Positions 9,661-18,243 of a DNA stretch of 64,000 bases are shown piece after piece. Numbering within the stretch: the first letter of the stretch is position 1; every line of letters starts with the position of its first letter. The DNA lies in the NCBI RefSeq assembly GCF_002163715.1, contig NZ_CP015698.1, forward strand, positions 1,302,001 to 1,366,000. The letters are read 5' to 3'. The notes under the pieces were generated by a model. That model was given only the letters and a program-made list of their open reading frames with translations. It was not told where the DNA came from and made no database searches. The position numbers and the translations under genes are program-made. This stretch comes from Curvibacter sp. AEP1-3. Its GTDB lineage: Bacteria > Pseudomonadota > Gammaproteobacteria > Burkholderiales > Burkholderiaceae_C.

Positions 9661-9693
9661 AAAAAAGCGCACTGCATGCAGTGCGCTTTTTTT
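9661..9693 (+). terminator. Strong intrinsic terminator, possibly bidirectional
   Basis: A perfect palindrome: AAAAAAGCGCACTGC then ATGCAGTGCGCTTTTTTT. The GC-containing stem is at least 9 bp with a T-run on both strands, so it can end the binding-protein transcript and also the convergent DUF2157 gene transcript. Confidence 0.9.
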
Positions 9694-9724
9694 ACGTGCG
9701 CCGCTTGCATGCGGCATGTAACTC

Positions 9725-10867
9725 TCAGGCTCGCGGCTGCAACCCTTGCGGCACATAGCGGCTCAAATGTGCCGCTATGGCGCTTTCATGGCGCTGCCAC
9801 CACACGCCCAGTGCCACCAGGCCCAAGCCCAGCAAGGTGAGCGCAAACGGGAACATAAAGCTCTCGCGAAACACCTCATGCGACAGGTGGCCCAAATACA
9901 GCATCACCCCGAAGGCGCCATACACCGTGAACACGCGCCGCCCGATGGCCGCCCCCAGCAGCACCAACACCACATTCAGCGCGCAGTAGCCCAGCTTGGC
10001 CAGCTCAGATCCAGAGTCGTTCAGGCTCAAGCCGCACCAGAACATGGTGGTACCAAAAATATAGAGCCAGAAGGCAAAGTCCTGCCGCCACTCCGCCGTC
10101 TGGGACAAGCGGGTTCGCACATCCACCCACATGGCTACCGCCACGGTGCCAATACCGAACACCAGCGACATGTCGCGCATGAACTCCCATTCCCAGCGGT
10201 GGTCGAACAGCAGCATGTTGGCCACGTCCATGCTCATGTACCAAAGGGTGAGCGCCAGCGGCATCACCATAAAAGGCAAGCGGTAGCGCCACAGCATCAC
10301 CACACCGGCCAGCAGCGTGGCGAACTCCAGCGTGATCCACCGCCAATCAATGCGCGTGTGGTAGCTGGCCAGCGAGTCCGGCCCGCCCGGTGGCCACCAG
10401 CCCATCAGGTGCTGTGCGCCCCACACAATCAGCGGCACCAGAAACACCGCCAGCGTAGCCATCAAACCCGCCGGCACCGGCAGGCTGCGCGCCTTGAAAT
10501 AGTCCGCCACCTTCAGCGCAGCAAACAGGTACAAAGCTCCCAGCACCATCAGTGCAGTCGGACCCACCTGCTGGAAGCCCAGGGTCATGAACAGCGTCAT
10601 GGCGCCAATGGCCAGCAGCCCACCAAAGTAATACAGCACATTCACAAAACTGAAGCGCGGGCCTGTGGCCACGGCCGCCAAGGCGGGCTGCGGCGCATTG
10701 GGGTCTACAGGCCGAGTGGCCTGCCAATGCTGCCCCTGGCTCCAGCGTTGCCACAGAGCTTGGGCTTGCTGCTCGGTGATCACTCCGTCGCGCGCGGCCT
10801 GCTTCAGGTCTTGCAGGCGCAGCTCGAATGTCAAATTGCTGGTGTCGGTGAAGTCCTTGATGTCCAT
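9725..10867 (-). CDS. DUF2157-type integral membrane protein
   Basis: A 380-residue protein with a soluble N-terminal segment (about 1-65, containing DLKQAARDGVITEQQAQALWQRW, a typical DUF2157 helix pair) followed by roughly nine to ten membrane helices. The family has no assigned function. It is transcribed alone, convergent with the binding-protein gene (sharing its terminator) and divergent from glutaminase (62 bp apart). The start ATG at 10867 has no strong ribosome binding site. Confidence 0.75.
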   Translation of the reverse strand: MDIKDFTDTSNLTFELRLQDLKQAARDGVITEQQAQALWQRWSQGQHWQATRPVDPNAPQPALAAVATGPRFSFVNVLYYFGGLLAIGAMTLFMTLGFQQVGPTALMVLGALYLFAALKVADYFKARSLPVPAGLMATLAVFLVPLIVWGAQHLMGWWPPGGPDSLASYHTRIDWRWITLEFATLLAGVVMLWRYRLPFMVMPLALTLWYMSMDVANMLLFDHRWEWEFMRDMSLVFGIGTVAVAMWVDVRTRLSQTAEWRQDFAFWLYIFGTTMFWCGLSLNDSGSELAKLGYCALNVVLVLLGAAIGRRVFTVYGAFGVMLYLGHLSHEVFRESFMFPFALTLLGLGLVALGVWWQRHESAIAAHLSRYVPQGLQPRA

Positions 10868-10916
10868 TGCGCATCCCCGCTGTCGTTTGGCTGCATATGT
10901 ACCACAGGGCCGCTTC

Positions 10917-10922
10917 TAGAAT
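10917..10922 (+). promoter_or_regulatory. -10-like hexamer suggesting leaderless glutaminase mRNA
   Basis: TAGAAT ends 6 nt before the ATG at 10929, which would put the transcription start on the A of the start codon. There is no Shine-Dalgarno and no clear -35. Confidence 0.4.
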
Positions 10923-10928
10923 GAAACC

Positions 10929-11894
10929 ATGCTTACCCCCCGCACTACCACTGGTCTGCCGGCTGCCGAATCGCTGCAAGCGGCCTTAGCCCTTATCGAC
11001 ACCGAAGCCCGCGCCCTGTTCGGCCAAGGCAAGGTGGCGGACTACATACCGGCACTGGCGCAAGTGCAGCCGCGCCAGTTCGGCATGGCCGTGGCGCTGG
11101 TGGATGGCAGCACCTACCAAGTGGGCGATGCGCACACCCCGTTCTCGCTGCAAAGCATTACCAAGCTGTTTACCTTCGTGCTGGCTCTCAAGGCCATTGG
11201 CGACGACGTGTGGAAGCGCGTGGGCCGCGAGCCCTCAGGCGCAGCGTTTAACTCCATGGTGCAGCTGGAAACCGAGCAGGGCATTCCCCGCAACCCGTTC
11301 ATCAACGCCGGGGCGCTGGTGATTACCGACATCCTCACCACCCGCTACGCCCACCTGGACTACGCGCTCCTGGGCGCCCTGCGCCGCCTGACCGACGACC
11401 CCGAGCTGAGCTGGAATGCGGCTGTGGCCAAGAGCGAGCGCGACACGGCCCACCGCAACATGGCTATGGCCTATTTCATGAAAAGCCACGGCAACTTTGC
11501 CAACCCGCCCGAGCTGGTGCTGGACAACTACTGCCGCCAATGCGCCACCGAAATGAACTGCGCCCAGCTCGCCCAGGCCACCATGTTTCTGGCCAATGGC
11601 GGGCGCGACCTGGGCCGTGACGGCAGGCCCGATGAACAGTTTTTAAGCGCTGACGACGCCCGCCGCGTCAACGCCTTGCTGCTCACCTGCGGCGCCTATG
11701 ACGCCGCCGGCGACTTTGCCTACCGCATCGGCCTGCCAGTCAAAACCGGTGTGGGCGGCGGCATTGTCGCCATAGTCCCCGGCGTGGGCACCATTGCCGT
11801 GTGGGCGCCTGAGCTGGACGCCAAAGGCAACTCGGAATTGGGCGCCTTTGCGCTGGAGCGACTGGTGCAGCTCACCGGCTGGAACCACACCTGA
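10929..11894 (+). CDS. glsA: Glutaminase A
   Basis: Hydrolyses glutamine to glutamate and ammonia. 321 residues, serine-dependent beta-lactamase fold. The catalytic SxxK motif is in SLQSITKLFTF; other family blocks are PSGAAFNSMVQLE, RNPFINAGALV, RDTAHRNMAMAYFMKS and GDFAYRIGLPVKTGVGGGI. The start follows a TAGAAT hexamer by 6 nt. Only 1 bp separates its stop from the ATG of a secreted-protein gene, so the two are probably co-transcribed. Confidence 0.95.
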   Translation: MLTPRTTTGLPAAESLQAALALIDTEARALFGQGKVADYIPALAQVQPRQFGMAVALVDGSTYQVGDAHTPFSLQSITKLFTFVLALKAIGDDVWKRVGREPSGAAFNSMVQLETEQGIPRNPFINAGALVITDILTTRYAHLDYALLGALRRLTDDPELSWNAAVAKSERDTAHRNMAMAYFMKSHGNFANPPELVLDNYCRQCATEMNCAQLAQATMFLANGGRDLGRDGRPDEQFLSADDARRVNALLLTCGAYDAAGDFAYRIGLPVKTGVGGGIVAIVPGVGTIAVWAPELDAKGNSELGAFALERLVQLTGWNHT

Positions 11895-11895
11895 C

Positions 11896-12795
11896 ATGCG
11901 CCACCACCCTGCAATCGCCACCCTGTTGCTAGCCACCCTGCTGAGCACAAGCGCAGCCGCACATGGCAATGCTTTGGATGCGGATGGCGTGCAATCCCTG
12001 CTGCCCACCCAGCCCGGCGGCAGCGCGCTGGCGCTGGGCAGCAGCAACCCCAACACCGACAAGCGCTTCGGGTTTGACTACAAAGCGGCCGCAACCGCTG
12101 CGCAAGAGGGCGGGCTGCGTTTCTGGAATCTGCCTGCCACCCCGCTCGCCTACAGCAGCGGCGGCAAGGGCTACACCGCGCGTCTGCACCTGTTTGCCAG
12201 CGGCGGCAAACAGCAATTCAACTGGAAGACCCAGCGTGGCTACCTCAGCAGCCCGCAAGACGTGCGCAACCAGGAGTTCACGGTGTATGTGCGGGTGCAT
12301 GAGCCGCTCACGCCGCTGAATGCGCAAGTCACCCTCAAGATCCGTGGCGGCCACCACAGCGAGAAAGATGGCGACGCTGCCTCCTGCACCATGATGACCT
12401 TCGGCCCCGGCGGGCCCAGCGGCATAACCCGCTTTGCCAAAGAGCTTACCCACCCGCTGTACGACTATGTGGTGCTGCGCCCCTTGCAGGACGTGGTCTT
12501 GCAGCCCGGGCAGTGGTATGGCCTCAAGCTCATCAGCTACAGCCGTCCCGGCGTGCCCGGCGAGGTGCTGAACCAGCTCTACCTCGACACTGCACCTTTT
12601 GACTCCGCAGGCCGCCCCGCCAATGGCTGGCAGCTGCTCAGCGAATACACCGATGTGCAAGGCAAACGCACCGGCCGCCACTACGACACCCTGGCCGACT
12701 GGGGCGGTTGGCAAACCACACTGCGCATGGATGGCTACCGCAGCATTGACTTTGCACTGCCCTCCGTGCGTGAGATTGCTCCACCCGCACCCTGA
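11896..12795 (+). CDS. Secreted protein of unknown function, possible carbohydrate-active fold
   Basis: A 299-residue protein with a signal peptide (MRHHPAIATLLLATLLSTSA, likely cut after SAAA). The mature part is rich in beta-strand-like segments with aromatic residues (GLRFWNLPATPLAYSSGGKGYTA, RNQEFTVYVRVHEPL, GQWYGLKLISYS) and ends with DWGGWQTTLRMDGYRSIDFA. The look is that of a jelly-roll (concanavalin-like) domain, as in carbohydrate-binding proteins or polysaccharide lyases, but I do not recognise the family. It begins one base after the glutaminase stop; the pairing has no obvious metabolic logic. Confidence 0.6.
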   Translation: MRHHPAIATLLLATLLSTSAAAHGNALDADGVQSLLPTQPGGSALALGSSNPNTDKRFGFDYKAAATAAQEGGLRFWNLPATPLAYSSGGKGYTARLHLFASGGKQQFNWKTQRGYLSSPQDVRNQEFTVYVRVHEPLTPLNAQVTLKIRGGHHSEKDGDAASCTMMTFGPGGPSGITRFAKELTHPLYDYVVLRPLQDVVLQPGQWYGLKLISYSRPGVPGEVLNQLYLDTAPFDSAGRPANGWQLLSEYTDVQGKRTGRHYDTLADWGGWQTTLRMDGYRSIDFALPSVREIAPPAP

Positions 12796-12817
12796 GCGGC
12801 AGGGCGATAGGCCTCGC

Positions 12818-13744
12818 TCAGGCCCACATCAGCCGGTCACGGCCTGCGCCCTTGGCGGCGTAGAGAGCGCGGTCGGCGTTGCGCATGTTTTCAATGGCGC
12901 TCAGAGCCGGGTCCAGCATCACCAAGCCGGCAGAGCATGTGTGGTGAAAGCGCGGCACCTCCGGCAAGGGGGACGACTCCCGCACCAGCTCCAGAATGCC
13001 TTGCACCTTGGCCTCCATCTCAGCCGCAGTCACCATGGGGAATAGCAGCAAAAACTCTTCGCCCCCGATGCGGCCGAAGCCATCGTTGCGGCCCAGCGTG
13101 CCCACCACCAGGCGCGAGAAGCGTTGCAGCACCTCGTCGCCTGCGGTGTGGCCGTAGGTGTCGTTGATCTTCTTGAAATAGTCCAAGTCCAGCAGCACCA
13201 GCCCGCAAGGTTGCTGGGTGCTGCGCAGCTGGTTCAGGCGCAAATCCAGCTGCTCCAGCACGTGGGCGCGGCTGCTCACCCCGGTGAGCGTGTCCACCTG
13301 CGCGGCGCGCAAAGCGCCATCGCGCGCCTGGCGCAAAGACCGGTCGTTGGCGCGCAGGGCGGTAATGTCAAAGCCCACGCTCAGCATCCAGCCCTGGTCG
13401 TCCATGGTCTCGGTGATGTACATCCAGCGGCCGTTGCGCAGGTCCGTTTCAAAAGTGCGAAAAGGCAGCTTGCCTCGGCGCGCCTTGGCAGACACCAGCC
13501 AGGCCTCAAGGTCGTGGGTGTTGATGGCGGCGCCCACCTGGTTCTGGTAGCTGTGGCGCATCATGTCGGTCCACGACATCACCGCATCCCGCGCCATGCC
13601 GAAATCGGTGCAATGCGCGGGGTTGGCATAGCGCACCATGTCTTGCGGGTCGTACAGCACCACATGCAAGGGGGAATGCTCATACAAGCTTGCGAAATGC
13701 GCCACCAGCGAAACGCTGTCCGCGATACCCGAGATGTGTGCCAT
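12818..13744 (-). CDS. PAS-GGDEF diguanylate cyclase
   Basis: Makes the second messenger c-di-GMP. 308 residues, no membrane helices: PAS-like sensor (about 20-135, LHVVLYDPQDMVRYANPAHC), a short helix (RSLRQARDGALRAAQV) and a GGDEF domain (about 150-305) with active-site GGEEF at 227-231 and DLDYFKKINDTYGH before it. The segment upstream of GGEEF (LGRNDGFGRI) has no RxxD inhibitory site, so product inhibition may be absent. Transcribed alone, divergent from glnS. Confidence 0.92.
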   Translation of the reverse strand: MAHISGIADSVSLVAHFASLYEHSPLHVVLYDPQDMVRYANPAHCTDFGMARDAVMSWTDMMRHSYQNQVGAAINTHDLEAWLVSAKARRGKLPFRTFETDLRNGRWMYITETMDDQGWMLSVGFDITALRANDRSLRQARDGALRAAQVDTLTGVSSRAHVLEQLDLRLNQLRSTQQPCGLVLLDLDYFKKINDTYGHTAGDEVLQRFSRLVVGTLGRNDGFGRIGGEEFLLLFPMVTAAEMEAKVQGILELVRESSPLPEVPRFHHTCSAGLVMLDPALSAIENMRNADRALYAAKGAGRDRLMWA

Positions 13745-13860
13745 ACGTTGCGCCCCTTGTGAGGGCAGAAATCATTGTTGTGGCGCCGATTTTAGACATC
13801 CACCCCGACACTGCACACCCCTGCCGCACGGCGGAACCCGGGCGGCGCAGATGCGGCGTC

Positions 13861-13866
13861 TAAAAT
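13861..13866 (+). promoter_or_regulatory. -10-like hexamer suggesting leaderless glnS mRNA
   Basis: TAAAAT ends 6 nt before ATG 13873; no ribosome binding site is present between them. The -35 region is GC-rich and not recognisable. Confidence 0.4.
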
Positions 13867-13872
13867 CACCGA

Positions 13873-15696
13873 ATGAGCACCCCCACCCCCGCGAACACAG
13901 CTACTGATTCCGTCAAGCCCAGCAACTTTTTGCGCCAGATCATCGAATCTGACCTCGAAAAAGGCACCTACGCCCAACGCCGCTGGGCCGGCACCCCCGG
14001 CGACGCCGCGCACCACGCTGCCGGCGAACCAGACCCTGCCAAAATCCGCACCCGTTTTCCGCCCGAGCCCAATGGCTACCTGCACGTAGGCCACGCCAAG
14101 AGCATCTGCATTAACTTTGGTTTGGCGCGCGACTACGGTGGCGTGTGCCACCTGCGCTTTGACGACACCAACCCCGAAAAAGAAGACACCGAATACGTCA
14201 ACAGCATCATCGACGCGGTGAAGTGGCTCGGCTTTGACTGGAACGGAAGCCAGGGCGACTACAGCGTGGCCCCCTACCAGGCCAGCGACTACTTTGACTT
14301 TATGTACCGCGCCGCCGAGGCGCTGATTGAAGCCGGCCACGCCTATGTGGACGAGCAAACGCCCGAGCAAATGCGCGTAAACCGTGGCGACTTTGGCAAG
14401 CCCGGTGTGGACAGCCCTTTCCGCACCCGCACACCTGCTGAAAACCTGGCCCGCTTCCGCGAAATGCGCGACGGCAAGCATGAGGATGGATCGATGGTGC
14501 TGCGCGCCAAGATCGACATGGCCAGCCCCAACATCAACATGCGCGACCCGGCCATCTACCGCATCCGCCGCGCCACCCACCACAACACGGGTGACACCTG
14601 GTGCATCTACCCCATGTACACCTTTGCGCACCCGATTGAGGACGCACTGGAGCAAATCACCCACAGCATCTGCACGCTGGAATTTGAAGACCAGCGCCCG
14701 TTTTACGACTGGCTGATGGACCGCTTGTGCGAGAGCGGCCTGCTGGCAGCCCCCGCGCCCAAGCAATATGAATTTGCCCGCCTGAACCTCACCTATGTGA
14801 TTACCAGCAAACGCAAACTGGCCGCGCTGGTGAACGAAGGCAAGGTCAGCGGCTGGGACGACCCACGCATGCCCACCATCGTCGGCCTGCGCCGCCGTGG
14901 CTACACCCCCGCCGCCATCCAACTGTTTGCCGAGCGCATTGGCGTGACCAAGAGCGACAGCTGGATCGACTACAGCACCCTGGAAGGCTGCCTGCGCGAA
15001 GACCTGGAAAACACCGCCCACCGCGGCATGGCCGTGCTGAACCCCGTGAAGCTGGTGCTGACCAACTGGGGCGAAGTGTTTGCCGCCCAGGGTGGCGACG
15101 CCTATCTGGACGCGTGCAGCATGCCCGCCCTGCCCCACCCGCCCGAAGGCACCGAATCACCGGTGCGCCACTTCACCATTGGTAAAGAGGTGTGGATCGA
15201 GCGCGAAGACTTTGAAGAAGTTCCCCCCAAGGGCTACAAGCGCCTGTTCCCCGGCAACAAGGTGCGCCTGAAGGGCGGCCACGTGATCGAGTGCACCGGC
15301 TGCACCAAAGACGCCAATGGCGTCATCACCGAAGTGCTGGCCACCGTGGTGCCAGACACCAAAAGCGGCACCCCCGGCGCCGACCTGGTGAAGGTGAAAG
15401 CCGCCATCACCTGGGTGGGCGTGGCCGACGGCGTGCGCGCAGAAGTGCGCATGTACGACCGCCTGTTCAGCGACGCCCAGCCCGACGCGGGCGGCAAAGA
15501 CTTCCTGGAAAGCCTGAACCCTAACAGCCTGAAGGTCGTGACGGCCATTGTGGAGCCATCACTGGCCAACGCGCAGCCCGACCAGAAGTTCCAGTTTGAA
15601 CGCCACGGCTACTTTGTGGCCGACCGCGTGGACCACAAGGCAGACAAGCCGGTGTTTAACTTGGCGGTGGGGTTGAAGGATTCTTGGGGGAAGTAA
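13873..15696 (+). CDS. glnS: Glutaminyl-tRNA synthetase
   Basis: Charges tRNA-Gln. 607 residues against 554 in E. coli; the extra length includes an insertion (about residues 40-55, GTPGDAAHHAAGEPDP). Class I signatures: RFPPEPNGYLHVGHAKSICI (HIGH-type) and VITSKRKLA (KMSKS-type). RFDDTNPEKED and the beta-barrel anticodon domain (about 370-600) are present. No ribosome binding site; a TAAAAT hexamer lies 6 nt upstream, so translation may begin leaderless. It marks the left border of the accessory island that follows. Confidence 0.96.
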   Translation: MSTPTPANTATDSVKPSNFLRQIIESDLEKGTYAQRRWAGTPGDAAHHAAGEPDPAKIRTRFPPEPNGYLHVGHAKSICINFGLARDYGGVCHLRFDDTNPEKEDTEYVNSIIDAVKWLGFDWNGSQGDYSVAPYQASDYFDFMYRAAEALIEAGHAYVDEQTPEQMRVNRGDFGKPGVDSPFRTRTPAENLARFREMRDGKHEDGSMVLRAKIDMASPNINMRDPAIYRIRRATHHNTGDTWCIYPMYTFAHPIEDALEQITHSICTLEFEDQRPFYDWLMDRLCESGLLAAPAPKQYEFARLNLTYVITSKRKLAALVNEGKVSGWDDPRMPTIVGLRRRGYTPAAIQLFAERIGVTKSDSWIDYSTLEGCLREDLENTAHRGMAVLNPVKLVLTNWGEVFAAQGGDAYLDACSMPALPHPPEGTESPVRHFTIGKEVWIEREDFEEVPPKGYKRLFPGNKVRLKGGHVIECTGCTKDANGVITEVLATVVPDTKSGTPGADLVKVKAAITWVGVADGVRAEVRMYDRLFSDAQPDAGGKDFLESLNPNSLKVVTAIVEPSLANAQPDQKFQFERHGYFVADRVDHKADKPVFNLAVGLKDSWGK

Positions 15697-15782
15697 TTAC
15701 GCCCAATAGAAACTCACCTCGAAACCTTGGACATCACCCCGAGTAGTTCCGACAAACTTCATTAATCCAACGCGAGAATTCG

Positions 15783-16949
15783 ATGAGTGCTGAATATAAC
15801 GATCTGGATCTATTTAGTGACGATGTAGAGAACGAGGGTGACTTACAAGAACAACCTCAAAATCTATTTCAAGGGGTGGTTGTCAACGACAGTGATTGGA
15901 CAACTGAAACAATCATCAGCCAATTGAGCAAGGGAAATATCACCTTGAATCCACGCTTCCAGCGACGTGACGCGTGGACTGATGACAGAAAAAGTCGTTT
16001 CATAGAATCACTGCTGCTTGGTGTACCAATACCGCAGCTCGTGCTGGCCGAATATCCGAATGCCAAAGGTAAGTATTTCGTAATCGATGGCAAGCAGCGG
16101 CTATTGACCCTGATGCGGTTTGCAGGTGAATCAACTACAAAATTGAAGTTGAAAGAACTTGCTGTACGCACCGATCTAAACGGCCTTTCATGGGAAGACA
16201 TGAAACGAGGGCTGGGTAAGTCAGACGATGCCAGCGCTTTTGAGAATTCCACTATTCGAACTACTTTCATTCGTGGCTATAAAAATGAAAGTGTTCTGTT
16301 CCTGATTTTTCACAGACTGAACTCGGGCAGTGTCCCCTTGTCGCCACAGGAACTACGGCATGTGTTGCACCCCGGCGACTTCATCGACTTTGCGTTCGAC
16401 TTTACTGAAACCAGTGAAACATTGATTGCGCTTTTTGGAAAAGATGGGAAGCCTGATTTTCGAATGCGAGACGTTGAAATGCTGATTCGTTTTTTTGCGT
16501 TCAGATTGTTCATGTACAAATACTCTGGCGATTTAAAACACTTTCTCGATGAAACTGTCATGGAGCTAAATGCTCGTTGGAAGATTGAAAATTCAGCCCT
16601 AAAAGCCCTTGCTATTGAGTGTGAAAACGCTATTCAATTTACAAAGGGAATTTTTGGGGATGATGCATTTACAAAATATTCTCCTAAGGGGTTTGAACGT
16701 CGCTTCAATCGAGCGGTTTTTGACATCATGTCCATTTCATTCTCATATCCTGAGGTCCGCTTGGCTGCGAAGAATCGCGAATCACAGATTGTTGAAGAAT
16801 TCAAACGTCTTTGCAAAAGTGACCTTTTCCTGCGATCACTTGAGACGACTACAAAAAGCACAGAAGCGACTCATATACGTATCACTGAATGGGGCAATGC
16901 CATCGAGAGGATTCTTGGAGTAAAGCCACCGGCAATGACACTCCTCTAG
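15783..16949 (+). CDS. DUF262 (ParB/GmrS-like) domain protein, first gene of a DUF262-HEPN pair
   Basis: A 388-residue protein. The N-terminal DUF262 domain (about 35-200) has NPRFQRRDAWTDDRKSRFIES and the catalytic-type motif DGKQR at 102-106 (usually DGQQR in GmrSD, SspE and related anti-phage enzymes; here Gln is replaced by Lys). The C-terminal half is helical and has no HNH/DUF1524 nuclease domain. Base composition is clearly lower in GC than glnS and codon use differs, suggesting transfer. A HEPN-type gene follows 29 bp downstream on the same strand. A defence role is inferred from the family and the partner, not shown. Confidence 0.75.
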   Translation: MSAEYNDLDLFSDDVENEGDLQEQPQNLFQGVVVNDSDWTTETIISQLSKGNITLNPRFQRRDAWTDDRKSRFIESLLLGVPIPQLVLAEYPNAKGKYFVIDGKQRLLTLMRFAGESTTKLKLKELAVRTDLNGLSWEDMKRGLGKSDDASAFENSTIRTTFIRGYKNESVLFLIFHRLNSGSVPLSPQELRHVLHPGDFIDFAFDFTETSETLIALFGKDGKPDFRMRDVEMLIRFFAFRLFMYKYSGDLKHFLDETVMELNARWKIENSALKALAIECENAIQFTKGIFGDDAFTKYSPKGFERRFNRAVFDIMSISFSYPEVRLAAKNRESQIVEEFKRLCKSDLFLRSLETTTKSTEATHIRITEWGNAIERILGVKPPAMTLL

Positions 16950-16978
16950 GCAGCGAAGTAATTTGCTGAGCCAACGAG

Positions 16979-17533
16979 ATGATGTCAGAACCTTTTCGCG
17001 AATTCAGTCGACGCGTGCGGATACTCATGAAAAGGTATCTCCCGCCGATCTCCGTAAGCGGTACTTACACATCCGCGCAACAGGATCAAATGCGTGCGCT
17101 GCGCATGTTGTTTCACGCCGAAGTAGAGCATCTGCTTGAACATCTTTGCAACCTACTAATTGGGGATCTTGAGAGGGAACTCAGCACGCTTCAAGCCGGC
17201 AGTAGCGTCCAACGCGAGTGGGCAACTAAGGCTGTCAAAAACGCCAGAAAGTCGGTCATTGACAACAATGGCGTTAAAGAAAAAAACATCATCCAAATGT
17301 TTGGAGAACTAGGTTTCGCAGCAGATGCCTTCAACGAAGTGTCACCGCTGTTCCTAGACCGGATGAGTGACCTAGGTTCACAGCGTGGCGATGTGGCACA
17401 CAAAAGCGCAATCAAGGCGACCTATTCACTCAACAGAACCCGAGAGGAAAAGTTTTTAAATGAAATCATTAAATACCTACATGACTTTGATTCGCTAATT
17501 GCACGCCGCCGACTACGAAACGTGCTGACTTAA
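16979..17533 (+). CDS. HEPN-domain protein (RiboL-PSP/MAE_28990-like), second gene of the DUF262-HEPN pair
   Basis: A 184-residue, all-helical protein. It carries a HEPN RNase-type motif RxxxxH as R136-G-D-V-A-H141, in LGSQRGDVAHKS near the C-terminus, which fits the HEPN group found with DUF262 proteins. HEPN domains of this kind are metal-independent RNases used in toxin-antitoxin and abortive-infection systems. Low GC like its partner. Start may be ATG 16979 or the next codon (ATGATG). No conventional antitoxin such as an MNT protein is adjacent, so the DUF262 protein may be the regulator, or both may be needed for activity. Confidence 0.65.
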   Translation: MMSEPFREFSRRVRILMKRYLPPISVSGTYTSAQQDQMRALRMLFHAEVEHLLEHLCNLLIGDLERELSTLQAGSSVQREWATKAVKNARKSVIDNNGVKEKNIIQMFGELGFAADAFNEVSPLFLDRMSDLGSQRGDVAHKSAIKATYSLNRTREEKFLNEIIKYLHDFDSLIARRRLRNVLT

Positions 17534-17595
17534 AAATTCAAACCAATCACCAATAGTGGACGGATACACACACATCGGTCTGCAATTGATCCTCA

Positions 17596-18135
17596 ATGCA
17601 CCCCCAATCCATCCTCCACTTCTGGTTCACCGAGCTAACCCCCAAGCAGCACTTCGCCAAAGACGCTGCCTTGGACGAAGCCATCCGCACCCGCTTCGGC
17701 ACCACGCTGGAGGCTGCGGCGCGGTGTGAGCTGTTTGCCTGGCGCGCCACGCCCGAAGGGCGGCTGGCGGAGGTGTTGGTGCTGGACCAGTTCTCGCGCA
17801 ATGTGTACCGCGACACCGCCCGCGCCTTTGCGCAGGACGCGCTGGCCCTGGTGCTGGCGCAAGAGCTGGTGGCCAGTGGGCAGGACCGCAGCCTGCCCCT
17901 GGCGCAGCGCAGCTTTGCCTACATGCCCTACATGCACAGCGAGTCCGCGCTGGTGCACGCGCAAGCCGTGACCCTGTTTTCGCAGCTGGGCATGGAAGAC
18001 ACCCTGCGCTTTGAGCTGCGCCACAAAGAGATCATCGACCGCTTCGGCCGCTACCCCCACCGCAACGCCATCCTGGGCCGCACCTCCACGCCCGAGGAGC
18101 TGGCTTTCCTGAGCGAACCGGGGTCTTCGTTCTAG
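17596..18135 (+). CDS. DUF924 family protein
   Basis: A 179-residue soluble, helical protein with the DUF924 pattern: ILHFWFTELTPKQHF, LVLDQFSRNVYRDTARAFAQD, RSFAYMPYMHSES and HKEIIDRFGRYPHRNAILGR. TPR-like fold; biochemical role unknown. GC content returns to the chromosomal level here, so it is probably a resident gene beside the DUF262-HEPN insertion. A repeat-family-I copy starts 16 bp after its stop, on the same strand. Confidence 0.8.
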   Translation: MHPQSILHFWFTELTPKQHFAKDAALDEAIRTRFGTTLEAAARCELFAWRATPEGRLAEVLVLDQFSRNVYRDTARAFAQDALALVLAQELVASGQDRSLPLAQRSFAYMPYMHSESALVHAQAVTLFSQLGMEDTLRFELRHKEIIDRFGRYPHRNAILGRTSTPEELAFLSEPGSSF

Positions 18136-18151
18136 GTCTGCGGCAGCCGGC

Positions 18152-18208
18152 TTGCTACGCTTTTGGTAGCTGCTCGCGCATGTTCTACGAGCGCTAGAGG
18201 CCTATTTT
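18152..18208 (+). repeat. Repeat family I, copy 2 (left flank of the NERD gene)
   Basis: TTGCTACGCTTTTGGTAGCT, then GCTCGCGCATGTTCTACGAG, then CGCTAGAGGCCTATTTT. Reference copy for the family. TAGC-T-GCTCG can pair with CGAGCGCTA across an 11-nt loop, giving a 9-bp hairpin with one bulged T. Nearly identical to the copy at 19025, which lies on the other side of the NERD gene in the same orientation. Confidence 0.85.
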
Positions 18209-18243
18209 CCCAAAATTGCACAAGACACAGAAACTTCAATTGC

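Noticed and set aside
13792..15138. Long open frame antisense to glnS
   Set aside because: It mirrors a clear housekeeping gene; its composition is the His/Val/Gly-rich pattern typical of antisense frames in high-GC genes.
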